Below, piece by piece: positions 8,490 to 17,264 of a DNA stretch of 64,000 bases; the stretch's first letter is position 1, and each line of letters starts with the position of its first letter. The notes under the pieces were generated by a model. The model saw only the letters and a list, made by a program, of their open reading frames with translations, ran no database searches and was not told the DNA's origin. The translations under genes and the position numbers were made by a program. The stretch comes from Nocardia aurantia. GTDB taxonomy: Bacteria; Actinomycetota; Actinomycetes; Mycobacteriales; Mycobacteriaceae. The stretch lies in assembly GCF_009604425.1 (NCBI RefSeq), contig NZ_WEGI01000011.1, forward strand, positions 310,001 to 374,000. The letters are read 5' to 3'.

Positions 8490-8849
8490 TCAGCTGCCGA
8501 ACAGCGGCCGCGCTCCGGGATGGCTCAACTGCCACCGGTCCGGCTTGCCCGGTGGGTAGGCGACCGGCAGTTGATCGCCGGGGGATGGCCACTGGTTGAC
8601 GTCCCAGACGAACCGGCCGTACACGGTCTCGTTCGCGACCGTGGGCCCGGAGACGTTCCCGGTGAGCGTCACGAATTCCTCGCCCTGTCCGGCCGGTCGC
8701 GGACTGACCCCGGTGACGTACAGCGTGCCGCTCTCCAGTTGCGGCGCGCCCCGCCACCCGGCCCCGGCCCTCGGCCCGCCGCGGTATCGGGTGATCAGCA
8801 CGATCACCACACCCGCCAGCACCACGATGAAACCGATCTGTAGCAGCAT
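8490..8849 (-). CDS. Small membrane-anchored hypothetical protein
   Basis: Predicted 119-residue protein with one N-terminal hydrophobic helix (residues 1-19, 'MLLQIGFIVVLAGVVIVLI') followed by basic residues and an extracytoplasmic or cytoplasmic soluble part of about 95 residues. The soluble part includes 'TLTGNVSGPTVANETVYGRF', suggesting a small beta fold. I know no named family. It lies 29 bp from the AAA ATPase gene upstream on the same strand and may be cotranscribed with it. Confidence 0.7.
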   Translation of the reverse strand: MLLQIGFIVVLAGVVIVLITRYRGGPRAGAGWRGAPQLESGTLYVTGVSPRPAGQGEEFVTLTGNVSGPTVANETVYGRFVWDVNQWPSPGDQLPVAYPPGKPDRWQLSHPGARPLFGS

Positions 8850-8878
8850 GCCTCCATGCTAGGCGGGCGCCGCCGGGC

Positions 8879-10102
8879 TCAGCGCGCGACGAGTTCGCCG
8901 GTGCCCGATTCGGTCCGGTGCAGCGACCATACCGAGGTGTGCCGGGCCGCCGCGGGCTCCGCGCGTGTGGTGTAGATCAGTTGTGCGCCACGGGGATTGG
9001 TGTCCGGTTCGGTGAACATCGCGATCAGCCGGGCGGCGACGTCCGTGGGCAGGTGCAGGTCGAGATCGTCGACGACGAGCACCCGACCGATGTCCAGCGC
9101 GTCCAGCACGGCGGGCAGCAGCCGCAGCAGCGCCAGCGTCGAGGTCGATTCCGCCGCCACATCGATCGCGGTGTCCACGCCGGTGTGCACCAGGCTCACG
9201 CCGACGCCGCGGCGGTCGGCCATCCGGGCGTAGAGCGTGTCGCGGGCGGCCCGCAGATTGGCCAACTCCCGATTCAGCGCGGCCGGGGTCAGCCCGTGGC
9301 TGTGCTCCAGCTCGACGGCATGCCCCGGCGTGGTCAGGCAGGCGTCGGCCTCCTTGGTGGCGACGGCGATCTCCCCGTCGAGCTCGCGCAGATAGTCGGC
9401 GTACATCGGATCCGGCGCCGGCACGAGGATGTCCTCGACACCCAGGTCGGCCCCCCGCAGCAGCGTCAGCAACCGCGCGGCGTGCTCGGCCGACCGCGAC
9501 AGATGGCTGCCGAGCCGATGCTCGATCTCCCGCGGATCACCGGCCCCGCCCACCACGTCGAGGCGATCGGCGAACCAGCGATGCGCCGGTGTCAGCGCCT
9601 CGGCGTGCAACTGCCCGGCGAGCCCGAGCAGCAGCGCGTTCGGCCGGACCAGCGGCGTCAGTGCGCCGATACCGTAACGGGCCGAATCGAATTGCGCGCC
9701 GATCCGGATCTGCTCCCCGGAACGCTCGAACACCACCCGCTTGCGCTGATGCGGGCTGGTGTGCAGCCATTCCTCGACGACGTCGGCCCGGTCGAGCCGG
9801 AATCCGTAACTGTAGGGCACCCCCTCGGCGACGAAGGTGACGGCGAATTCCGAAGGGCGGTCGGCGAATCCGAGATGCGGCGCGCGGACCGGCCCCGCGT
9901 ACGGATCCCAGCCGGACACCGAGTTCAGCACCGCGTCCCGCATATGGGCGAGGGCGTCGACGAGGCTGGACTTGCCGGTGGCGACCGCGCCCCGGATCGC
10001 CGTCACGGGTGCGGGCAGCGCACCGGACCGGTTGCCGACCGGCCGCAGTTCCTGCGGTCCGGCCAGGAACCGATGATTCGTCACCTGGAAGCTGCGCAAC
10101 AC
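8879..10102 (-). CDS. AAA-family ATPase (RecF/OLD-like ABC ATPase)
   Basis: Predicted 407-residue P-loop ATPase. A Walker A-like 'IRGAVATGKSSLVDAL' lies near residue 35, and a Walker B 'RVLVVDDLDLHLPTDVAARL' near residue 350, spaced as in single-chain SMC/OLD-type AAA_15/AAA_21 proteins. 'LIYTTRAEPAA' follows as a D-loop/switch region. The reaction is ATP hydrolysis; the partner is unknown and no nuclease domain is fused. The start is GTG 10102, giving 'MLRSFQVTNHRFLAG', the usual opening of this family; the frame stays open upstream to 10282 but crosses the divergent ArsR promoter. It is transcribed away from the ArsR-AHSA1 gene. Confidence 0.75.
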   Translation of the reverse strand: MLRSFQVTNHRFLAGPQELRPVGNRSGALPAPVTAIRGAVATGKSSLVDALAHMRDAVLNSVSGWDPYAGPVRAPHLGFADRPSEFAVTFVAEGVPYSYGFRLDRADVVEEWLHTSPHQRKRVVFERSGEQIRIGAQFDSARYGIGALTPLVRPNALLLGLAGQLHAEALTPAHRWFADRLDVVGGAGDPREIEHRLGSHLSRSAEHAARLLTLLRGADLGVEDILVPAPDPMYADYLRELDGEIAVATKEADACLTTPGHAVELEHSHGLTPAALNRELANLRAARDTLYARMADRRGVGVSLVHTGVDTAIDVAAESTSTLALLRLLPAVLDALDIGRVLVVDDLDLHLPTDVAARLIAMFTEPDTNPRGAQLIYTTRAEPAAARHTSVWSLHRTESGTGELVAR

Positions 10103-10140
10103 CCCGCCATCCTGCCGTTTCGCGAGGCCGGATGCGAGCC

Positions 10141-10170
10141 TTGACACGCAACCTTTTAGTTGCCTATGGT
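10141..10170 (+). promoter_or_regulatory. Promoter of the ArsR-AHSA1 gene
   Basis: A consensus -35 TTGACA (10141-10146) and a -10 TATGGT (10165-10170) are separated by 18 nt. The promoter overlaps the first of two operator-like palindromes. Confidence 0.65.
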
Positions 10171-10199
10171 AGGCATATGCAACTGAAGGGTTGCATATG
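10148..10199 (+). promoter_or_regulatory. Twin ArsR-type operators
   Basis: Two inverted repeats share the core GCAAC-N6-GTTGC. The first has arms 10148-10152 and 10159-10163 and sits between -35 and -10. The second extends to a perfect CATATGCAAC-N6-GTTGCATATG (10174-10199) and lies just before the ribosome site. Their centres are 31 bp apart, about three helical turns, so two dimers could bind on one DNA face. Autorepression by the downstream ArsR protein is the natural reading. Confidence 0.65.
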
Positions 10200-10211
10200 G
10201 AGGATGGTCCG

Positions 10212-11009
10212 ATGGACGAGGTGTTCAAGGCACTGGCCGACCCCAGCCGCCGGCTCCTGCTGGACAGTCTGAACGCGCACAACGGTCAGACCCTGGCGCA
10301 GCTGTGCGTGGGCCTCCGCCTGACCAGGCAGGCGGTCAGCAAACATCTCGCGGTGCTGGAGGCGGCGAATCTGGTGACCACCCGCCGCCGGGGCCGGGAG
10401 AAACTGCACTACCTGAACGCCGAACCCATCAACGCCATCTCCGACCGCTGGATCCACCACTACGACCACCGGCGGGTGCACGCCCTCGCCGACCTGAAGA
10501 CCGCATTGGAGAGCGCGACCATGAGCAACGAATTCGTCTACACCACCTACATCCGCACCACCGCGGAACAACTCTGGCGGGCGCTGACCGAACCGGCGTT
10601 CACCCGGCGCTACTGGGGCGCGAGTTTCGACACCGACTGGCGCCCCGGCTCGGAGCTGGTGTGGCACGAGAAGAATTGGACCGGAAAGGATCCCGAGCAG
10701 CAGGTGCTGGAATCCGATCCCTACCGGAAACTCTCGTACACCTGGCACACCTTCACACCCGAATTCGCCTCCGCGATGGACTTGGACCCCGAGCAGGTGG
10801 CGGCCTGGGCCCGGGAACCCCGCTCGCGGGTCACCTTCGAGCTCGAACCGCAGGGCGAATCGGTGAAACTGACTGTGGTGCACGACAATTTCGCGCCCGG
10901 CAGCGGCCTGCTGAGCGCGGTCAGCGGCGGCTGGCCGCACATCCTCGCCAACCTCAAGACGCTGCTGGAGACCGGCGACACCCTGCCCGGCGGCCCGGGA
11001 GCGAAGTAG
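10212..11009 (+). CDS. ArsR regulator fused to SRPBCC/AHSA1 domain
   Basis: Predicted 265-residue two-domain protein. Residues 1-95 form an ArsR-type winged helix ('DEVFKALADPSRRLLLDSL', recognition helix 'TRQAVSKHLAVLEAANLV', wing 'TTRRRGREKLHYLN'). Residues 105-265 form an AHSA1-like START/SRPBCC fold ('VYTTYIRTTAEQLWRALTEP', 'YWGASFDTDWRPGSE'). Such fusions are recurrent in actinobacteria and are thought to bind a hydrophobic ligand that controls DNA binding. The start is ATG 10212 with GGAGGA 7 nt upstream. No metal-binding cysteines of arsenic sensors are visible. Confidence 0.88.
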   Translation: MDEVFKALADPSRRLLLDSLNAHNGQTLAQLCVGLRLTRQAVSKHLAVLEAANLVTTRRRGREKLHYLNAEPINAISDRWIHHYDHRRVHALADLKTALESATMSNEFVYTTYIRTTAEQLWRALTEPAFTRRYWGASFDTDWRPGSELVWHEKNWTGKDPEQQVLESDPYRKLSYTWHTFTPEFASAMDLDPEQVAAWAREPRSRVTFELEPQGESVKLTVVHDNFAPGSGLLSAVSGGWPHILANLKTLLETGDTLPGGPGAK

Positions 11010-11028
11010 CCCGGATCGTTCTCCGGGC
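11009..11028. terminator. Short hairpin between convergent genes
   Basis: A 7-bp GC-rich stem (GCCCGGA/TCCGGGC) with a 6-nt TCGTTC loop lies between the convergent ArsR-AHSA1 and PPOX genes and could end transcription from both sides. Confidence 0.45.
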
Positions 11029-11042
11029 CACCGCCGGATCGC

Positions 11043-11462
11043 TCAGGGCAGCATGCCGTACGCGTGATCCGGCCGAATCCGCACCACCGCACGGCGATCC
11101 GCGACCATGGCCCGCCGGTAGTCGTCCCAGTCCGGATGCTCGCCACTGGCCGCCCGATAGTAGGCGATCAACTCCTCGACGGTGGCGTCGTCGAGCTCCG
11201 CCGCGGGCGGGGTCAGCTCCACCGGACCCTCCAGGACCGCGTACTGCCAGAAGTCGGCGCTCGTCACGTGCAGCGCGGCCCACGGCTCCCGGCGCAGATT
11301 GTGGTACTTGGCGCGATCGGCCGTGATCGAGATCCGGACGACCCCCGCGTCGTCGATGGCATGAGTGACGTTCGACAGTTGCGGACGACCGTTGCGGCGG
11401 AGCGTGGTGAGCACCGAACGCGGCGTGGTGCGGGCGAAATCCAGTGCGGCATCGAGTTCCAT
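11043..11462 (-). CDS. PPOX-class F420-dependent (FMN/F420-binding) protein
   Basis: Predicted 139-residue split-barrel flavin/deazaflavin protein. 'PRSVLTTLRRNGRPQLSNV', 'ISITADRAKYHNLRREP' and 'AALHVTSADFWQYAVLEG' are the standard strands of the PPOX F420-dependent family (Rv1155 type), and 'IRPDHAYGMLP' is a typical C-terminus. Members use reduced F420 or FMN on tetrapyrroles or other substrates; the actual substrate is unknown. It is a single gene, convergent with the ArsR fusion and divergent from ligA. Confidence 0.85.
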   Translation of the reverse strand: MELDAALDFARTTPRSVLTTLRRNGRPQLSNVTHAIDDAGVVRISITADRAKYHNLRREPWAALHVTSADFWQYAVLEGPVELTPPAAELDDATVEELIAYYRAASGEHPDWDDYRRAMVADRRAVVRIRPDHAYGMLP

Positions 11463-11571
11463 ACCGGCTGCAACGGCCCGTGCCGGTGGACTGTTCCCGA
11501 CCGGCCGGATACGCCACGACGTGCGGGAACAGCCGCCGGGATATGTCGGTGGGCTGGGCTAATCTGCCTGC

Positions 11572-13698
11572 GTGAGCGAATCGGGGATCGAGATCCGGCC
11601 CGCGACGGGCGACGAGCGGACCCAGTGGCAACAGCTGGCGGAAGAGGTGCGCGATCACCAGTTCCGCTACTACGTCCGCGATGCGCCGATCATCTCCGAC
11701 GGCGAATTCGACGCGCTGCTGCGGCGTTTGGAGGCGCTGGAGGAGGCCCACCCGGACCTGCGCACCCCCGATTCGCCCACCCAGCTGGTCGGCGGCGGCT
11801 TCGCCACCGAGTTCACCGCGGTCGACCACCTCGAGCGGATGATGTCGCTGGACAACGTGTTCGACGAGGCAGATATGCGGACGTGGATCAGCCGCGTCGA
11901 AGCCGAGACGGGCACCGACATCCACTACGTCTGCGAGGTGAAGATCGATGGGGTCGCGCTGAACCTGGTCTATGAGCACGGCCGCCTGGTCCGCGGCGCC
12001 ACCCGCGGCGACGGCCGCACCGGTGAGGACGTCACGCTCAACGCCCGCGCCATCGGCGACATCCCGGCCCAGCTCAGCGTGAGCGACGAGTTCCCGATCC
12101 CGGAGCTGCTGGAGGTGCGCGGCGAGGTCTACTTCCGGGTCGCCGATTTCGAGGAGCTCAACGCCGCCATCGTCGCGGAAGGTAAACCGCCGTACGCGAA
12201 TCCGCGCAACACCGCGGCCGGTTCGCTGCGCCAGAAGGATCCGGCGGTCACCGCGCGGCGGCCGCTGCACATGATCTGCCACGGTTTCGGCCGGATGGTG
12301 GGCTTCGCCCCCGAGTCCCAGCACGAGGCGTACCGCGCGCTGGCGGCCTGGGGCCTGCCGGTCTCCGAACACACGCGGCGGGTTCGGGGCGCCGACGCCG
12401 TCCTCGAGCGGATCCGCTGGTGGGGCGAGCACCGGCACGACATCGAGCACGAGATCGACGGCCAGGTGATCAAGGTCGACGAATTCTCGCTGCAACGCCG
12501 CCTCGGCGCCACCTCCCGCGCGCCGCGCTGGGCCATCGCCTACAAGTACCCGCCGGAGGAGGCCACCACCCGGTTGCTGGACATCCAGGTCAACGTCGGC
12601 CGCACCGGCCGCGTCACGCCGTTCGCGGTGATGGAACCGGTCACCGTCGCCGGTTCCACGGTCTCGATGGCCACCCTGCACAACGCCGCCGAGGTCGGCC
12701 GCAAGGGCGTGCTCATCGGCGACACCGTCACCATCCGCAAGGCCGGCGACGTCATCCCCGAGGTGCTCGGCCCGGTGGTCGACGTCCGCGACGGCACCGA
12801 ACGCGCCTTCGTGATGCCCACGCACTGTCCGGAATGCGGCACCGAACTGGCCCCGGAGAAGGAGGGTGACGCCGACATCCGCTGTCCCAATCAGCAATTC
12901 TGCCCGGCGCAGTTGCGGGAGCGCGTGTTTCACGTCGCCGGTCGTGGCGCCTTCGACATCGAGGCGCTCGGCTACGAGGCCGCGATCGACCTGCTGAAAT
13001 CCGGCGTCATCGGCGACGAGGGCGACCTGTTCGACCTCACCGAGGAGAAACTGCTCGGCACCACGCTGTTCACCAACAAGAACGGCAGCCTGTCCGCCAA
13101 CGGTAAGCGACTGCTGCAGAACCTCGACGCCGCCAAGGACCGCGCCCTGTGGCGGGTGCTGGTCGCCCTGTCCATCCGGCATGTCGGCCCCACCGCGGCC
13201 CGCGCCCTGGCCGCGGAATTCGGCGAGATGGCCCGCATCGAGGCCGCCTCGGTCGAGGAACTGGCCGACGTCGACGGGGTCGGCCCCACCATCGCCGCCG
13301 CGGTCGTGGAGTGGTTCACGGTCGAGTGGCATCGCGTCATCGTCGAGAAGTGGCGCGCGGCCGGTGTGCGGATGGCCGACGAACGCGACGCCTCCATCGA
13401 TCGCACCCTCGAGGGCCTGTCGATCGTGGTCACGGGCTCGTTGCAGGGCTTCTCCCGCGACGAGGCGAAGGAGGCGATCCTGGTCCGCGGCGGCAAGGCC
13501 GCCGGTTCGGTCTCGAAGAAGACGGCCTTCGTGGTCATCGGCGAGGCCCCGGGCACCAAAGCCGCCAAGGCCGAGGAGCTGGGCGTCCCGATCCTCGACG
13601 AGGACGGGTTCCGATTACTCCTGGAGTCGGGCCCGGAAGCGGTGTCGCCCGCCACGGCGGAAACCGGCGAGGCGGGCGCCGCCGACCCGGCCCAGTAG
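11572..13698 (+). CDS. ligA: NAD-dependent DNA ligase LigA
   Basis: Essential enzyme joining Okazaki fragments, using NAD+. The 708-residue protein shows the Ia domain ('FRYYVRDAPIISDGEFD'), the adenylated lysine in 'CEVKIDGVALN' (K124), an OB fold, a four-Cys zinc finger ('CPECGTEL' and 'CPNQQFCPAQ'), helix-hairpin-helix repeats ('LADVDGVGPTIAAAV') and a C-terminal BRCT domain ('LSIVVTGSLQGFSRDEAK'). The length is normal for actinobacteria. The GTG start at 11572 is 6 nt after TAATCT (11560-11565), suggesting a leaderless transcript. Confidence 0.98.
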   Translation: MSESGIEIRPATGDERTQWQQLAEEVRDHQFRYYVRDAPIISDGEFDALLRRLEALEEAHPDLRTPDSPTQLVGGGFATEFTAVDHLERMMSLDNVFDEADMRTWISRVEAETGTDIHYVCEVKIDGVALNLVYEHGRLVRGATRGDGRTGEDVTLNARAIGDIPAQLSVSDEFPIPELLEVRGEVYFRVADFEELNAAIVAEGKPPYANPRNTAAGSLRQKDPAVTARRPLHMICHGFGRMVGFAPESQHEAYRALAAWGLPVSEHTRRVRGADAVLERIRWWGEHRHDIEHEIDGQVIKVDEFSLQRRLGATSRAPRWAIAYKYPPEEATTRLLDIQVNVGRTGRVTPFAVMEPVTVAGSTVSMATLHNAAEVGRKGVLIGDTVTIRKAGDVIPEVLGPVVDVRDGTERAFVMPTHCPECGTELAPEKEGDADIRCPNQQFCPAQLRERVFHVAGRGAFDIEALGYEAAIDLLKSGVIGDEGDLFDLTEEKLLGTTLFTNKNGSLSANGKRLLQNLDAAKDRALWRVLVALSIRHVGPTAARALAAEFGEMARIEAASVEELADVDGVGPTIAAAVVEWFTVEWHRVIVEKWRAAGVRMADERDASIDRTLEGLSIVVTGSLQGFSRDEAKEAILVRGGKAAGSVSKKTAFVVIGEAPGTKAAKAEELGVPILDEDGFRLLLESGPEAVSPATAETGEAGAADPAQ

Positions 13699-13863
13699 CC
13701 CGCGCACTGCTGCCCAGCCGTATCCGAGGAACGGATCCGGGGGTCGCGTCGGGGCCCGGGGCCACGCCTGCTCAGCAGGCTGCTCCACGTGATATCGCGT
13801 GCCCCGATGCGCGCATGCCGACCCGGGTGGCCGGTCACCGCCGCGCCTGGGCAGTATCGAAGC

Positions 13864-14370
13864 GTGGGTTCAGGCGAGAACAGGTTCGACATCCGGCCGG
13901 CGCAGCCGGCGGAATACGGGGAGATCGGGGCGCTGACCGTCTCGGTGTATCTGGGGGAGGGGCACGTCGATCCGGACAGTCCGTATCTCTCGACGTTGCT
14001 CGACACCGAGACCCGGGCACAGGCAGCCGACGTACTGGTCGCGGTGCGCCACGGCGAACTGCTCGGTTCGCTCACCGTCGTCGAGCCGGGCACCCCGTAC
14101 GCCGACATCGCGCGGCCGGGCGAACTGGAATTCCGGATGCTCGCCGTCGCGAAGATCGCGCGCGGCAGGGGAGTGGGAAGCGCTCTGGTCGGGGCGGTCC
14201 TCGACACCGCGCGGAGGGCCGGCTATCCGGCGGTCGTCCTGACCACCATGCCGACCATGGCCGACGCGCGGCGCATCTACGAACGGATCGGCTTCGTCCA
14301 TGTCCCTGAACGAGATTGGTACACCGGCTCCGGAAAACCGCTCACGGTCATGCGGCTGGCGCCGATCTGA
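13864..14370 (+). CDS. GNAT-family N-acetyltransferase
   Basis: Predicted 168-residue acetyltransferase. Motif A is clear ('FRMLAVAKIARGRGVGSALV' carries the acetyl-CoA pyrophosphate loop), followed by motif B 'ARRIYERIGFVHVPERD'. Substrate unknown. I chose GTG 13864, giving 'MGSGENRFDIRPAQPAEY', because the family fold begins at 'FDIRPA'; the frame remains open to an ATG at 13789 with no family content. It follows ligA after 165 bp and ends 47 bp from the convergent ACT-protein gene. Confidence 0.85.
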   Translation: MGSGENRFDIRPAQPAEYGEIGALTVSVYLGEGHVDPDSPYLSTLLDTETRAQAADVLVAVRHGELLGSLTVVEPGTPYADIARPGELEFRMLAVAKIARGRGVGSALVGAVLDTARRAGYPAVVLTTMPTMADARRIYERIGFVHVPERDWYTGSGKPLTVMRLAPI

Positions 14371-14417
14371 TCCGGTCAACTTCCGCAAATCGGGAGGATG
14401 ACACGTGTTGCTCGAAG

Positions 14418-15068
14418 TCAGCCGAGGACCGTGGCGATGATGCCGGCGAGATAACCCAGCCGGGCGACCTCCGACGGCCGGAAGTCCGGACCACCCGGCC
14501 GGCCCAGCAGCAGCACCTTGCCGGTGTTGGCGAGCGGGGCGGCCGCCAGCTTGGTGTCCATGTCCTTCCAGATCTGCGGCACCCAGTCGGCCTCGCCGTC
14601 GAGCACCATCGGCTTCTCGAGCGGCATCCACGGCGCCGAGGCGGCCTGCGTCTCCGGGGCGCTCGGGCTGCCGACGACCCGGTAGGCCCCCTGCGACCCG
14701 ATGTCGACGACCGTGCACCAGCCGACCCGGAGCACCCGCGGCACCCCGTCGACCAGCACCTGCAGCCGATCGTCGCGGGCGCCGGCGACCTGATCGATGA
14801 GCTCCAGCTCACGATGGGTGTCCAGCATCCCGGAGTACGGCCGTAGCGAATCCACGTGCACGTCGGCCAGCGATTCGGCGGCGGTGATCAGGGTGTCGGG
14901 CAGGGCGCCGGGCGGCACTTCGACCACCAGATCGTCGATGGCGAATCCGGCGCCGCGTTCGACCACGTCCAGCGACAGGATGTCGGCGCCGACGCCGCCC
15001 AGCGCGAGAGCGAGTGAGCCGAGACTTCCTGGGCGATCCGGAAGTTGCACGCGAAGCAGATATGACAC
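14418..15068 (-). CDS. ACT-domain protein (Rv3013-like)
   Basis: Predicted 216-residue cytosolic protein. The N-terminal 75 residues form an ACT domain ('YLLRVQLPDRPGSLGSLALA', then 'DILSLDVVERG'), the typical amino-acid-binding module. The remaining part ('VLVDGVPRVLRVGWCTVVD' to 'YLAGIIATVLG') is characteristic of a mycolate-actinomycete family of unknown function found beside gatCA and ligA. The start is GTG 15068 with GGAAGGAAC just upstream; the longer frame to 15125 lacks a ribosome site. Sensing of an amino acid is a reasonable inference but no output domain is visible. Confidence 0.82.
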   Translation of the reverse strand: MSYLLRVQLPDRPGSLGSLALALGGVGADILSLDVVERGAGFAIDDLVVEVPPGALPDTLITAAESLADVHVDSLRPYSGMLDTHRELELIDQVAGARDDRLQVLVDGVPRVLRVGWCTVVDIGSQGAYRVVGSPSAPETQAASAPWMPLEKPMVLDGEADWVPQIWKDMDTKLAAAPLANTGKVLLLGRPGGPDFRPSEVARLGYLAGIIATVLG

Positions 15069-15329
15069 GTGCGTTCCTTCCTTTCTGGTGCAACCGGGCC
15101 CTGGTCGGATACCCGAGTCTCGCAATACTTACACCCACCGCCTCGGACATTCGAGCCGAAGCGCGCGGGCGGCCGAGGAGACGGCCGACACCCGTAATTG
15201 TGCCCGTACGCCCGCCTCCTGTGCGCGGGTTGTCCGACGGACTCGCTAGGCTGTATCCGTCCCGCTCGACGGCCACTCGGTCGCCGCGGGGCGGATCAGT
15301 ACCTCAATCTGCCGAAAGGGGTCCCCGCG

Positions 15330-15626
15330 GTGCCCGCCATCTCCCGCGACGAGGTCGCACACCTCGCCCGGTTGTCCCGGCTCGCCCTGACCGACGAAGA
15401 GCTCGACCTGTATGCGGGGCAGCTGGATTCGATCCTCAGCCACGTCCAGGTCATCTCGCAGGTCGCCGCCGATGTCCCGGCCACCGCGTCGCCGAATCCC
15501 ACCACGAACGTGACCCGGCCCGACATGGTCGAGCCGTGCCTGTCCCCCGGCGAGGCGCTGTCCGGCGCGCCGGCGGTCGACGAGCAGCGGTTCCTGGTTC
15601 CGCAGATCCTGGGGGAGGGCGAATGA
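15330..15626 (+). CDS. gatC: Aspartyl/glutamyl-tRNA amidotransferase subunit C
   Basis: Small subunit of the GatCAB complex that converts Glu-tRNA(Gln) or Asp-tRNA(Asn) to the correct aminoacyl-tRNA. The 98-residue protein has the family pattern 'ISRDEVAHLARLSRLALTDE' and ends 'DEQRFLVPQILGEGE'; GatC wraps around GatA as a linker. The GTG at 15330 follows AAAGGGG (15315-15321). The stop overlaps the gatA start by 4 nt (ATGA), so the two subunits are translationally coupled. gatB is 27 kb further on, separated by accessory genes. Confidence 0.95.
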   Translation: MPAISRDEVAHLARLSRLALTDEELDLYAGQLDSILSHVQVISQVAADVPATASPNPTTNVTRPDMVEPCLSPGEALSGAPAVDEQRFLVPQILGEGE

Positions 15627-17092
15627 CCGAGCTGACCACACTCTCCGCCGCCGAACTCGCGGAGAAGATCCACACCCGCGAGGTGTCCTCGGCCGAGGTC
15701 ACCCAGGCGCATCTGGACCGCATCGCCGCAGTCGACGGCGAGCTGCACGCGTTCCTGCACGTGGCCGGCGACCGGGCGCTCGCCGCCGCCGCCGAGGTCG
15801 ACCGCGAGATCGCCGCCGGTACCGTGGCCTCCCCGCTGGCCGGTGTGCCGCTGGCGCTGAAGGACATCTTCACCACCACCGACATGCCCACCACCTGCGC
15901 CTCCAAGATCCTGGAGGGCTGGGTCCCGCCCTACGACGCGACGGTCACCACCAAGCTGCGCGCGGCCGGCATCCCCATCCTGGGCAAGACCAACCTCGAC
16001 GAGTTCGCCATGGGCTCGTCGACGGAGAACTCGGCCTTCGGCCCCACCCGCAACCCGTGGGACCACGACCGCATCCCCGGCGGCTCCGGCGGTGGTTCCG
16101 CCGCCGCCCTGGCCTCGTACCAGGCGCCGCTGGCGATCGGCACCGACACCGGCGGTTCCATCCGGCAGCCCGCCGCCGTCACGGCCACGGTCGGTACCAA
16201 GCCCACCTACGGCACGGTCTCCCGCTACGGCCTGGTGGCCTGCGCCTCCTCGCTCGACCAGGGCGGCCCCTGCGGCCGCACCGTGCTCGACACCGCGCTG
16301 CTGCACCAGGTGATCGCCGGATACGACCGCAAGGACTCCACCTCCCGCGACGTCCCCGTGCCCGACGTGGTGGCCGCGGCCCGCGAGGGCGCCCGCGCCG
16401 ATCTGAGCGGCATCAAGGTCGGCGTCGTGAAGGAGCTGCACTCCGACAGCTATCAGCCGGGCGTCATCTCCTCCTTCGACGCCGCGGTCGCGACGCTGAA
16501 GGATCTGGGCGCCGACGTCATCGAGGTGTCCTGCCCGCACTTCGAGCACGCCCTGCCCGCGTACTACCTGATCCTGCCCAGCGAGGTGTCGTCCAACCTG
16601 GCCCGCTTCGACGCGATGCGTTACGGCCTGCGCGTCGCCGACGACGGTCAGCACAGCGCCGAGCAGGTGATGGCCGCCACCCGCGAGGCGGGCTTCGGCC
16701 CGGAGGTCAAGCGCCGCATCATGATCGGCACCTACGCCCTCTCGGCCGGCTACTACGACGCGTTCTACGGCCAGGCGCTGAAGGTGCGCACCCTCATCGC
16801 CCAGGATTTCGACCGCGCCTACGAACAGGTCGACGTCCTGGTCTCCCCGACCAGCCCGTTCACCCCGTGGAAGCTGGGCGAGAAGGTCGACGACCCGCTG
16901 GCGATGTACCTGTCCGACCTGTGCACCCTGCCGACCAACCTGGCCGGTCACTGCGCGATGTCGGTCCCGTCCGGCCTCAGCGAGGACGACGGCATGCCGG
17001 TCGGCCTCCAGATCATGGCCCCCGCCCTCGCCGACGACCGCCTGTACCGGGTGGGCGCCTCCTACGAAGCGGCCCGCGGCCCGATCTCCTGA
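15623..17092 (+). CDS. gatA: Aspartyl/glutamyl-tRNA amidotransferase subunit A
   Basis: Amidase subunit of GatCAB; hydrolyses glutamine and channels ammonia to GatB. The 489-residue protein carries the amidase-signature triad Lys80 ('PLALKDIF'), cis-Ser155 ('GGSGGGSAA') and Ser179 ('GTDTGGSIRQPA'). Length and motif spacing match functional GatA. The ATG overlaps the gatC stop. A strong hairpin at 17102-17136 closes the operon. Confidence 0.97.
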   Translation: MTELTTLSAAELAEKIHTREVSSAEVTQAHLDRIAAVDGELHAFLHVAGDRALAAAAEVDREIAAGTVASPLAGVPLALKDIFTTTDMPTTCASKILEGWVPPYDATVTTKLRAAGIPILGKTNLDEFAMGSSTENSAFGPTRNPWDHDRIPGGSGGGSAAALASYQAPLAIGTDTGGSIRQPAAVTATVGTKPTYGTVSRYGLVACASSLDQGGPCGRTVLDTALLHQVIAGYDRKDSTSRDVPVPDVVAAAREGARADLSGIKVGVVKELHSDSYQPGVISSFDAAVATLKDLGADVIEVSCPHFEHALPAYYLILPSEVSSNLARFDAMRYGLRVADDGQHSAEQVMAATREAGFGPEVKRRIMIGTYALSAGYYDAFYGQALKVRTLIAQDFDRAYEQVDVLVSPTSPFTPWKLGEKVDDPLAMYLSDLCTLPTNLAGHCAMSVPSGLSEDDGMPVGLQIMAPALADDRLYRVGASYEAARGPIS

Positions 17093-17101
17093 CCCGGCAA
17101 C

Positions 17102-17136
17102 GGTTTCGGCGGGTACCTCAGGTGCCCGCCGAAACC
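17102..17136 (+). terminator. Terminator of gatCA
   Basis: A perfect 12-bp stem (17102-17113 with 17125-17136) encloses a loop that can itself pair ACC/GGT. It begins 9 nt after the gatA stop codon. Confidence 0.75.
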
Positions 17137-17264
17137 CGTTTCGCGCGTACCGCTCTCGGCGCACATCGCCGGAACATTCTCGACGGCCTGCGACCTCGGT
17201 CCCGGAATTGACGGGGGGAGTATCCGTGCCGCCTCATGTGTGCGGGCGCTCGACTTGTACTCCG

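Noticed and set aside
8440..8490. Possible terminator stem GCGAGC/GCTCGC after the aldo/keto reductase gene
   Set aside because: Only six pairs with a 4-nt loop and no T run; too weak to list.
10954..13332. 792-codon minus-strand open frame over ligA
   Set aside because: Antisense shadow of ligA and the PPOX gene region; no recognisable motif.
15296..17164. 622-codon minus-strand open frame over gatCA
   Set aside because: Antisense shadow of an essential conserved pair; low-complexity composition.
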